Part shown: positions 50,768-58,593 of the stretch, one piece after another
Layout: the number at the start of each line of letters is the position of its first letter
How positions within the stretch are numbered: the stretch's first letter is position 1
Assembly (NCBI RefSeq): GCF_050859025.1
Contig: NZ_CP138200.1
Span: 3,968,001 to 4,032,000 of the forward strand
Length of the DNA: 64,000 bases
Reading direction: 5' to 3'
DNA from: Wukongibacter sp050859025
GTDB lineage: Bacteria; Bacillota; Clostridia; Peptostreptococcales; Caminicellaceae
The notes under the pieces: generated by a model
Seen by the model: only the letters and a program-made list of their open reading frames with translations
Database searches by the model: none
Told to the model about the DNA's origin: nothing
Position numbers and translations under genes: made by a program

Positions 50768-51487
50768 TTATGTAATACTGATATTTTTATAATTTTTATT
50801 AAAGTTTTCTAAGTATTGATTTATATATTTTTTTGAGTATGGCTTTTCATCTTTCAAAATAAATTTCATCAATTCTTCGCAATAGGATAGTGTTTCTTTT
50901 TTATTAACAACACCATCTATTAACCCTATTTCCATTGCTTCATCTGCTGAAATTGTTTCACCACTTAAAACCAACTCTAGAGCTTGTCCTAGACCTATTA
51001 ACTCAACAGCCAGCAAAGTACCTGTAAGTCCTGGTAAAAAACCGAATGTTGATTCAGGAAGAGCAAGTAAACTCCCCTTACCACAAATTCGAATATGACT
51101 GCACATGGCCAATTCAAATCCTGAACCAAAACACAATCCATTAACAGCACTTATAACTGGAATATTAAGATTATTAAAAAAATCAAAGCTTGTACGGTTT
51201 ATCAAATACCATATAGGATACGCTATTAAATTGTCGTTATCATCAAGTATACATTGAGTAGCAACAATCTCTTTAATTAGTTCTACGTCAGCCCCCGAGC
51301 TATAATGTCTACCTTTACCACTTATTATAATTCCTTTAACACTTGATTTAGCAATATATTTACGAACCATAATATTAAATTCTTCAAGAAATACAGCTGA
51401 CATTTTATTTGCTGGGGGATCATTAATAACAACATATCCAATATCATTTTTTTCCTCAAAGTAAACTTTATTTAATTCACTCTTCAT
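50768..51487 (-). CDS. Enoyl-CoA hydratase/isomerase (crotonase), complete site
   Basis: 239 residues. Oxyanion-hole parts are GRHYSSGADVELI and NGLCFGSGFELAM; both catalytic Glu are present (Glu125, Glu145 in LPEST). This is the second of three crotonase-fold genes in the operon, and its stop codon overlaps the upstream end of the KAS III-like reading frame. A hydratase, isomerase or decarboxylase role on a thioester intermediate is expected. The pair of crotonases next to a thiolase-fold enzyme recalls beta-branching cassettes, though the HMG-synthase partner is not typical. Confidence 0.88.
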   Translation of the reverse strand: MKSELNKVYFEEKNDIGYVVINDPPANKMSAVFLEEFNIMVRKYIAKSSVKGIIISGKGRHYSSGADVELIKEIVATQCILDDNDNLIAYPIWYLINRTSFDFFNNLNIPVISAVNGLCFGSGFELAMCSHIRICGKGSLLALPESTFGFLPGLTGTLLAVELIGLGQALELVLSGETISADEAMEIGLIDGVVNKKETLSYCEELMKFILKDEKPYSKKYINQYLENFNKNYKNISIT

Positions 51488-51488
51488 A

Positions 51489-52178
51489 TCATAGCCTCTT
51501 CTTAAAAAATTCTTTGGTAATTAAATTGCAAAACTGTATAAATTCCTGCTCTAATAATAATTCTCGGTTGTTGTTTAAGCCTAGATTTTTATAGTTATTG
51601 AAACATTTCATTATAGCTTTAATTTGATAGCTACTCTTACTATTTATTACCTTATTTATATATTTCTGAACTTGATTTGACATATCTTCCATATCAATTA
51701 TTTGATTTATCAGCCTTAGCTTATAAATTTCTTTTGAATGAAATGTCTTCTTTAAAAGACTTTCATATCCACCTTTAACTTCTTGCTTTCCCATAAGCAA
51801 CTTGCAACGCTCTTTAAAATTGAATATAAATTCTGAGTCATCATAAGGAAAACTGATGACAAGATTGCTTCCACCTATGCGTATATCACATATCATAAAT
51901 AGCTCCAGTAAATCTCCATAACAATAATTATTTACTACTATTACAGAAAGGATCGGAAGCAAATCTAGCCATCTGTATAAATCCAATTTTTCTTCATGAT
52001 TTAGACTTGAAAATATATCTTGACCATTCCATATAATCGCCAAAACATTTATCACATCATTCTCAATGCTATTGTCGATTACATCTTTATAGTTTAAAAT
52101 ATCACTTAAATCAGTTATCTCTATATATAAGCTTGAATCCTGTATAAAAAAGTTCGATTTTCCTTTCATTACATTCAT
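51489..52178 (-). CDS. Degenerate crotonase-fold protein
   Basis: 229 residues. The crotonase core can be traced: LLPILSVIVVNNYCYGDLLELFMICDIRIGGSNLVISFP corresponds to the PVIAAVNGxCxGxGxELALxCDIRIA block. The first oxyanion segment (GxxFSAGAD) is replaced by GQDIFSSLNHEEK, and the second catalytic Glu (PES) by PYDDS. It is probably a non-catalytic partner that forms hetero-oligomers with one of the neighbouring hydratases. It overlaps the thioesterase gene by four bases and is one base from the next hydratase gene. Confidence 0.7.
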   Translation of the reverse strand: MNVMKGKSNFFIQDSSLYIEITDLSDILNYKDVIDNSIENDVINVLAIIWNGQDIFSSLNHEEKLDLYRWLDLLPILSVIVVNNYCYGDLLELFMICDIRIGGSNLVISFPYDDSEFIFNFKERCKLLMGKQEVKGGYESLLKKTFHSKEIYKLRLINQIIDMEDMSNQVQKYINKVINSKSSYQIKAIMKCFNNYKNLGLNNNRELLLEQEFIQFCNLITKEFFKKRL

Positions 52179-52576
52179 ACTTCTACCTCATTATCTAATG
52201 CATTTTTAACAAAATTGGGAAGGTCATGTGCTATTCTTTCAGTAGATACCAAAATCATTTTTACTGTAGCTTTGGAAATTTTTTTACTTGTATTTTCCAT
52301 ATAAATATTCTGCTTTGCTATCAAATAATTGCCATCATAGCTCCACTTACTTTTAATAACTACTTTATCAAATACCTTTAGTTCCTTTATATATCGAATC
52401 TTTGTTTCTATTACCACAGGATGCAGTTCATTACTTTTCATATAATCAATCCATTTTGTATCTCGGAAAAATTTCCATCGAGCTGATTCTAAATAGTTTA
52501 GATAAACAGCATTATTTACATGATTAAATGAATCTAGCTCATAACCTCTTACTTCAAAGGAATATTCATTAATCAT
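52175..52576 (-). CDS. Hotdog-fold acyl thioesterase (YbgC/FadM type)
   Basis: 133 residues. The 4HBT-family motif RGYELDSFNHVNNAVYLNYLESARWKFF holds the catalytic Asp. It hydrolyses acyl thioesters and may release the finished chain from ACP or CoA. It shares one base with the upstream SRPBCC gene and four with the downstream crotonase-like gene, so it is translationally coupled. Confidence 0.88.
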   Translation of the reverse strand: MINEYSFEVRGYELDSFNHVNNAVYLNYLESARWKFFRDTKWIDYMKSNELHPVVIETKIRYIKELKVFDKVVIKSKWSYDGNYLIAKQNIYMENTSKKISKATVKMILVSTERIAHDLPNFVKNALDNEVEV

Positions 52577-53103
52577 TACGTGATTTTCCTTTCCTCTTTT
52601 TTTAAAGCTTCATTAATTAAATTCTTTTTTAACACTAAATATCTCCAGTTCATAAAAGGCTCATGATTTGGAGCCAGAAACAAAGTATAGTATTTATGTA
52701 TCAATATATTATTTCCAGAAAGGTAATGAGGCTCTTCGAATATGTATCCATCTTCCTTTTTTGTAAATGTAAACAAGGCCTTTCCTTCTAACAGACCATC
52801 TATCCCTACAAATTCAATGGACTCATTTGGTACAACTTTTATAACCTTTAACTTGTAGTAAAAAGGTGGTAATGTAAAACGAATCGTACCAATGCATCCT
52901 ATATCAAGATATTTTTTATCAAAGCTTAGCCAAACGACAGGAAAAAAGTTAAACCATTTACAAAATTTTTCTGTATCATATATTTGGTCAAAGAAATCTT
53001 CTAGTTCAGCTTCGTCAGACCTAATAAACAACGATGATGAAATCAGTTCTTCTGTTATATTAGTAGAAAATAACTTCTTAAACCATTTCAAAATATCAGC
53101 CAT
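52576..53103 (-). CDS. Probable SRPBCC (START-like) domain protein
   Basis: 175 residues, unrecognised at family level. After a short amphipathic start (ADILKWFKKLF) the pattern DEAELEDFFDQIYDTEKFCKWFNFFPVVWLSFDKKYLDIGCIGTIRFTLPPFYYKLKVIKVVPNESIEFVGIDGLLEGKALFTFTK fits the alpha-beta helix-grip fold. Such proteins bind hydrophobic intermediates or act as cyclases. It lies inside the operon between a hydratase and the thioesterase, ten bases after the former. Confidence 0.55.
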   Translation of the reverse strand: MADILKWFKKLFSTNITEELISSSLFIRSDEAELEDFFDQIYDTEKFCKWFNFFPVVWLSFDKKYLDIGCIGTIRFTLPPFYYKLKVIKVVPNESIEFVGIDGLLEGKALFTFTKKEDGYIFEEPHYLSGNNILIHKYYTLFLAPNHEPFMNWRYLVLKKNLINEALKKEERKIT

Positions 53104-53113
53104 CCTTACCTCC

Positions 53114-53866
53114 CTAAAAATTCTTAACCAGTTCTAAAAATAATTCACATTCATTTTCCATAGCTACTTCTTCTGTCTCTATAAATGAGCTATTTACTGA
53201 CTGTACTATACTCTTAATTTGATCTGTTGATTTATCTTTAGTTAGATCATTTACAAATCTTAAGGCAGTAGATAAATGTTCTTTTTTAGCAGTAATCCTG
53301 TCAATTAAACCTATCTCAGAGGCTTCCTCAGCAGAAACACTTCTTCCAGAAATAATCATATCTAAGGCTTTGCTTTTTCCTATCTTTCTTGTCAATCGAA
53401 TAGTACCAGCCAATCCCGGCATAATACCTATATTAGATTCCGGAAAAGCTAGAATTGCATTAATAGTTGCTATTCTAAATTGACAGCTTAGAGCTATTTC
53501 TAAACCTGCTCCAAAACATACACCATTAATTGCTGCAACAGTCACAATTGGTAGGGAGTCAATATAGCTAAGGATTTCTCTACCCTTTTTCAAGCTTTCC
53601 CTTAGATAATCAAGATTTTCTTTATTGGCTTTTATGTTATCAATATCAGCTCCCGCTGAGAAATGTCTTCCTTGACCAGTAATTATTAATCCTTTTATGT
53701 TCTGCTCAGATAACCATTCCTTTAAGCAGCTTAATTCTAAAAAATCAGCCTGATTTATTTTATTTTGATTTCCATTATCAATAGTTAGAACTCCTATCTG
53801 ATTTTCTGTTTCAAAATATACTATTCCAGATTTCTTTTTCTCTGAATTCACCATCATACTACTCAT
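53114..53866 (-). CDS. Enoyl-CoA hydratase/isomerase (crotonase)
   Basis: 250 residues. Oxyanion-hole and active-site elements are complete: GRHFSAGADIDNI, NGVCFGAGLEIAL and FPESNIGIMPGLAGTIRL, with Glu123 and Glu143. Expected to dehydrate a 3-hydroxyacyl thioester or isomerise an enoyl one. The start codon shares one base with the stop of the ACP gene (TAATG), so the two are coupled, suggesting an ACP-bound substrate. Confidence 0.88.
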   Translation of the reverse strand: MSSMMVNSEKKKSGIVYFETENQIGVLTIDNGNQNKINQADFLELSCLKEWLSEQNIKGLIITGQGRHFSAGADIDNIKANKENLDYLRESLKKGREILSYIDSLPIVTVAAINGVCFGAGLEIALSCQFRIATINAILAFPESNIGIMPGLAGTIRLTRKIGKSKALDMIISGRSVSAEEASEIGLIDRITAKKEHLSTALRFVNDLTKDKSTDQIKSIVQSVNSSFIETEEVAMENECELFLELVKNF

Positions 53867-54168
53867 TATAAATTTATAATATCGTTCTCATGCTCATAAA
53901 TCATATAAGAAGTTGCAGCTACCTCACCTATTGTTTCTGCAGGACTTTTAAGTAAATATTTACCAATAGTTTGAAGCTGTATATTTAGGTCATACTTTTT
54001 TTTCAATAATTCAACTAATTCAACGAAAAGTAGTGAGTCACCATCTAAGTCATCACTGATATTAGTTTCATCATTTAATTCATCTAACTCAACTTCACAT
54101 TCCTCAGCAAAAAAATCATAAATCAACTTTCTTATTTCCTCTTTAGTTTCTGTTGTTAAATTTCTCAT
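53866..54168 (-). CDS. Acyl carrier protein
   Basis: 100 residues, slightly longer than housekeeping ACPs (~77). The phosphopantetheine site is LDGDSLLFVEL with Ser45. The acidic helix and the LNDETNISDDL spacing are typical. A C-terminal tail of ~20 residues follows. AGGAGG precedes the ATG. It is the only carrier protein in the cluster, so all chain chemistry would occur on it or on CoA. Confidence 0.93.
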   Translation of the reverse strand: MRNLTTETKEEIRKLIYDFFAEECEVELDELNDETNISDDLDGDSLLFVELVELLKKKYDLNIQLQTIGKYLLKSPAETIGEVAATSYMIYEHENDIINL

Positions 54169-54200
54169 ACTGTCAAACCTCCTAAAATAATTTGTTTTTT

Positions 54201-56285
54201 TTAGCTTTGTTGTAAAGCTTTTTTTTGCTTTAAATATTTTTTTCTATCCTTTCTATCTTTTATTTCAAGCAGTCGACATAATAAAGAGGACATTAGAAAG
54301 TTTTTCACCTTTTCACCACGTGTTAATTTTAAATTTAAATTGACTTTCTTTAACAAGTCCTTAATTGTTTCAACATCCTCATTATCTATTGCCTTTGCTT
54401 TTTTAACATAATCTTTTAAATCCAATTCTAAAAACCTTTTGACAGTAGGTTTTCCCTCACTAGTTAAACCTCTAAATCTAAAGTATTCTGGTAGCATCCC
54501 AGCATGGTCACGTACATCAATCGTTGATTCTTCAACAATACGCTCCTCAATATCTGACTCTTTTTTACGCTTTGGCCATTTATAATCATCTACTGTGATA
54601 CCACAATTTATATTAAAAGCATTTTGCAGCTGATATATGCGCTCACCTGCACAAAGTACATCTTCATCAGTCATATCAAGGTTATATAAAGCATTTATCA
54701 GATCAGCAAAATCTTGAAACAAACCTAAGCCCATACTCGGAAGTGCTTGAATTACAAACAAACAAAATCCAAGGGAGTCAATAATATATTTATAATTTTC
54801 ATGCCACCAAACAACACGACCCTTTTTCTCTGGAGATGCAAAGTTCTTTTCAGCCTGCATTCCAAAAATATGCTTTGAAACAACTTCTGAAAAAAATCCA
54901 CCGAATACCGATGTAAAGACATATGCCTTTAGATGATCTCCACCTCTAGTAGAAGTTATATAGCTTAATGACTTTGCTAAATGAGATTTTGAATGAAGTC
55001 CTGCTGAAGATTTTTTAATGCAAAAAGAATATTGCTCAGCATTTAATTTTTTTGCGGCTCTATAGGTTCCTTCCGCTATTATATCTCCTATTCCTTCACG
55101 ATTAGCAATCAAGTGCATCAGATGGTCAACATCATCAGCATCACCAAATTTAAATACTCTTCCACCAGTATCTTCCTTCGTGAGTATACCTCTCTGCTGA
55201 CATTCTAAAATCAAACCCATTGCACCACCAATCTCGATTGTATCCATTCCAAGATGATCTGTAAGATTTTTTAGATGTAGAATACTTGGCCAATCAAATA
55301 TTCCTACACTCGGGCCAACACCTGCAACTGCACCATAATCGAGTCGGTCACCCTTTTCGCCTTTATATTTACCATGAGTTATTTTGAATTCTCTTGCACA
55401 GCCTACAGGGCATGAAATACATCCTTTCCTCTTTGTCTCATATTCATACAAAAACTTATCAGCATAAATATCTTTGATTTTTTCGTCATGGTCTGCTTGA
55501 AAATTCTTTATAGGTATACATCTATCTTTTTCGTATCTCTTGATTAACATTAATGTACCTTGAATACTTCCCGATTTTAAAATAACTGAAGCTCGGCAAG
55601 CCTTTAGCCATGAATTTCTAATCTCCTTGATTTTTTCTTTATCATATACAGGAGGACTACATTTTCTATTTTCTATAACAATGGCCTTTAGATTTTTTGA
55701 ACCCATGACACATCCCATACCAGTTCGTCCAGCAACATGAGCCTTTGACATAATTACACTAGCAAAGCGAACAAGATTTTCACCCGCAGGTCCAATACAA
55801 GCAACTTCACATCTTTTACCATGCCGCTCTAGTAAAATATCTGTCGTTTCTTCAGTCCAAATCCCCCATAAGTCACTAGCATCAAGGATTTCAATATCTC
55901 CATCCTTGTTTATATATACATAAACAGGCTTGTCAGATTTTCCAGTAAACACAAGATGGTCAATCCCAACTGCACGCATTTTAAATGGAAATTTTCCACC
56001 TATATTTGAATCTCCATATATATCAGTAATGGGACTTTTAGCAGTTATAGTACATCGGTTACTAGCTATCATACCTGCTCCTACCGCTGATCCAGCTCCA
56101 AAAATGAGTACATTTTTTTCTGATAGAGCATCATGATACATCGCTTCGGATTCATAAATAATTTTTGTGTTTATACCTGTTCCACCTATGAATTTCTTTC
56201 TTATATCAGGTCCTATTTCTTCATGAACCATATTTTTATTGGATAAATCAATATAAACTATTTTATTGTCTTTTAGCTTATCCAT
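54201..56285 (-). CDS. Aldehyde:ferredoxin oxidoreductase (tungstopterin) family
   Basis: 694 residues. The family order is complete: N-terminal domain FIGGTGINTKIIYE, pterin-site GAGMIASNRCTITAKSPITDIYGDSNIGGKFP, AGRTGMGCVMGSKNLKAI, and the [4Fe-4S] motif CISCPVGC (Cys289, 292, 296) with the fourth Cys at 508 (DSLGFCLF). Enzymes of this family interconvert carboxylic acids and aldehydes with ferredoxin, using a bis-pterin tungsten centre. A basic extra tail of ~80 residues (from ~615) is unusual. It lies second in the operon, in front of ACP, so it may reduce a pathway acid or oxidise an aldehyde. Confidence 0.92.
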   Translation of the reverse strand: MDKLKDNKIVYIDLSNKNMVHEEIGPDIRKKFIGGTGINTKIIYESEAMYHDALSEKNVLIFGAGSAVGAGMIASNRCTITAKSPITDIYGDSNIGGKFPFKMRAVGIDHLVFTGKSDKPVYVYINKDGDIEILDASDLWGIWTEETTDILLERHGKRCEVACIGPAGENLVRFASVIMSKAHVAGRTGMGCVMGSKNLKAIVIENRKCSPPVYDKEKIKEIRNSWLKACRASVILKSGSIQGTLMLIKRYEKDRCIPIKNFQADHDEKIKDIYADKFLYEYETKRKGCISCPVGCAREFKITHGKYKGEKGDRLDYGAVAGVGPSVGIFDWPSILHLKNLTDHLGMDTIEIGGAMGLILECQQRGILTKEDTGGRVFKFGDADDVDHLMHLIANREGIGDIIAEGTYRAAKKLNAEQYSFCIKKSSAGLHSKSHLAKSLSYITSTRGGDHLKAYVFTSVFGGFFSEVVSKHIFGMQAEKNFASPEKKGRVVWWHENYKYIIDSLGFCLFVIQALPSMGLGLFQDFADLINALYNLDMTDEDVLCAGERIYQLQNAFNINCGITVDDYKWPKRKKESDIEERIVEESTIDVRDHAGMLPEYFRFRGLTSEGKPTVKRFLELDLKDYVKKAKAIDNEDVETIKDLLKKVNLNLKLTRGEKVKNFLMSSLLCRLLEIKDRKDRKKYLKQKKALQQS

Positions 56286-56359
56286 TTTATCCTCTCCATC
56301 TATTCTTTTTTGTCTTTTCTAATACACCGTACGTCTATACTGCTGTAATTTAAATAAAC

Positions 56360-57310
56360 TTACGCTATTACTTTCTCAGCTAGAGATTTAAGCTTTAACA
56401 TTTTTTTGTATGTAACAAATTTTGAATCAGTATTTATAAGTTTTGAAAATTTTGTTACTGAGTCTGCTAAACTTACTTCAACAAAATTATTAATTCCTAT
56501 ATCAACAATTTTCTCAATAGAAGACTTCCAATACATTCTACTTGTCATGTTTTTTACAAGCTCTTCCTTCAGTTCATCAGAAGTTTTTATGATATCTTGA
56601 TTAAAGCTAGAAATTATGGAAATTTCACTATCTAAAACCTCCAATTTTGCAACAAGCTCTATATATCTTTCAATTCCTATTGCTGCATGTCTAGAGTGAA
56701 AAGCATAGGGAGCATTTATATCCTTGACCTTCAAAGCCCCTTCATCAACGGCAATTGACATTACTCGGTCAACCCATTTCTTAATTCCTGATATGATAAT
56801 ACAATACTCATTGTTTTCACTTGCAATTTCAACATAACCTTCAAGTTTATTTCCTCGTATTATCTTGTCAACATCGTCGTATGTCATACCAACAATTACA
56901 GACATTGCTTCATTATTTCTAGAAAAATATTTAGGATATTCATATATGGTTAATAGCATCTGCAATCCTGCCTCATAAGAAATTGACTTTCCACATGCCA
57001 TTGCCGTAATCAGTCCCATACTATATCCAAGCAGTATATCTGGCTTTATTCCTAAATCAGTATATGCATGATAAACAATATAATCACAAGTATAAATAGC
57101 TATCCAATCATTAAACATTTTGTCATATTTAGTTGGGGAAAACTCAAATAAATAACTCCACAAGTCCAGTCCAATTTCCTTATTTGCAATAGTACAATAA
57201 TGTTTTAACAATCCTTGTTCTTTTTCACCCAGTAAATGTAAGAATTTTTGGTACTCAGGTCCTACCCCTTGAAAAAGAAATGCACACTTTTCTTCGATAA
57301 GTTTCTTCAT
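56360..57310 (-). CDS. Acyltransferase (FabD-like) without the extender-binding Arg
   Basis: 316 residues. The start CAFLFQGVGPEY corresponds to the FxGQG box. The active-site Ser is in GYSMGL (Ser97, His of GHSxG replaced by Tyr), and the catalytic His in APYAFHSRH (His205). The region that holds the carboxylate-binding Arg in malonyl transferases reads LLTIYEYPKYF, with no Arg, so malonyl or methylmalonyl selection is not expected. It may load a simple acyl starter or act as an acyl hydrolase. It is the first gene of the operon, with AGGTGAG before the ATG. Confidence 0.82.
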   Translation of the reverse strand: MKKLIEEKCAFLFQGVGPEYQKFLHLLGEKEQGLLKHYCTIANKEIGLDLWSYLFEFSPTKYDKMFNDWIAIYTCDYIVYHAYTDLGIKPDILLGYSMGLITAMACGKSISYEAGLQMLLTIYEYPKYFSRNNEAMSVIVGMTYDDVDKIIRGNKLEGYVEIASENNEYCIIISGIKKWVDRVMSIAVDEGALKVKDINAPYAFHSRHAAIGIERYIELVAKLEVLDSEISIISSFNQDIIKTSDELKEELVKNMTSRMYWKSSIEKIVDIGINNFVEVSLADSVTKFSKLINTDSKFVTYKKMLKLKSLAEKVIA

Positions 57311-57420
57311 TTTCTCACCTCTTTATGTCATTAAAGTAGTTACAATTTTTTCTGTATTTTTAACAACTTCTCATATGTTGATGGCAGATTTATTCTAGAA
57401 TTCACCTGAAATATAAAGTA

Positions 57421-57445
57421 ATACAATTATTTTAACAAATTGTAT
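57421..57445. promoter_or_regulatory. Inverted repeat upstream of the cluster
   Basis: ATACAATT-N9-AATTGTAT, perfect arms, 111-135 bases before the acyltransferase start codon. On the minus strand TTGGCA with TATACA 18 bases later overlaps it, a possible promoter with an operator on its -10. Confidence 0.45.
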
Positions 57446-58382
57446 AATACCATACTAATAAACTTGCCAATATATAATCTTACAAGATCTAAAGCTCTAC
57501 CATATATATTGTGCTGTTTACTCTTTTAAAAGCTTTATAGAAAACTTACAAAGATATTTCTACGCTAAATAAACATTGCCTTATCACTTGTTTTATAATA
57601 TGGGAAGAAAACTAATAATAATTAGACTTTTTCTAAATCTTTATTAAGTTATAATTTATATTTTTAACTTTAAATAAGTTTAAATGGGTTATTTTTATAT
57701 ATTTAATAAGTCTATGACTTGATTTATATGAAAGTAGTTTATATTGTATTGAATTTTTAAGGAAAGAAATTATTGATATCAGACATATAAAAGAATTAAT
57801 ATTTAGATAATATATTCAATAATACTATCTTTGTAGTGGTGATTTTTTACTTTTAAATATTAGTAAAATTATCTAAATATGATTAACTAACACATTAGGT
57901 TAAGTTATTATTTCAAAACGAGATTCTATTTAATTGCCATAATTACAATTTATGAAAAGTATTGGTTTTGAATAGTCCTTTTAATTGAGTTTTATTTATT
58001 AATATAGATCATATAGTTAACATTGTTAATTTTATTAACAAGGTTAGCTACTTTTTATAATTATATACAGAAACGTAAATCAAATCAAGTCCTTTTTTGT
58101 AATTTTTTGTTGTTTTATCATATTTCTTTATTTTTTTGTAATTTATTCTATTAGGCTAAATATATGTCATATGACTATATCTCATTTGAGTAGCTTACTA
58201 TCCTTTAGTCATTAGAAAAATTATTATACAAATTTTAATGATAATTAGCTTCTAAGAATTAAAAAGATTTCATAATTATGGCTCAATTTTATGCTAGTAA
58301 TTAGTTATCTTTAGCCACTTTAGCAATTATATCCATTATTTCAAATCATAACAAGGAATTTTGTGTTAATTCTGTCTTAAGT
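57446..58382. other. Long AT-rich region without genes
   Basis: About 0.9 kb of very AT-rich DNA. No coding frame of note. An imperfect hairpin lies near 58015-58047 (TTGTTAAT with ATTAACAA). The shared cluster motif at its far end suggests that part of it may be transcribed. Confidence 0.5.
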
Positions 58383-58401
58383 TTTAATGTAGCATGACTA
58401 T
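58383..58401 (-). promoter_or_regulatory. Shared cluster motif, copy 3
   Basis: On the minus strand ATAGTCATGCTACATTAAA continuing AACTTAA, matching copy 2 over about 25 positions with two differences. It is 1,070 bases before the first cluster gene on the same strand. Confidence 0.5.
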
Positions 58402-58466
58402 ACTACAAAAATTTAATTACCAGTACTAATATTAAAATTTCTTCTCTATTGTTATTTTTCTATATA

Positions 58467-58503
58467 AAAAAGCCGATAAGATTATTAGAACCCTATCGGC
58501 TTT
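58467..58503 (-). terminator. Strong intrinsic terminator after the lipoprotein gene
   Basis: AAAGCCGATA pairs with TATCGGCTTT, with T-tract on the minus strand. It separates the two-component operon from the biosynthetic cluster. Confidence 0.9.
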
Positions 58504-58593
58504 GTTAAGAAAGCCCTATTTTTTAGGCTTATCTTACACTTTGTGCAATTTGTATTTTTTAATGATACTTTATAGTCTGATCTTTTGTTATCT

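Noticed and set aside
37933..57310. Cluster as a trans-AT polyketide synthase
   Set aside because: Acyltransferase, hydratases and a thiolase-fold enzyme look like trans-AT helpers, but no modular synthase gene is present and the thiolase-fold protein is KAS III-like rather than HMG-CoA synthase.
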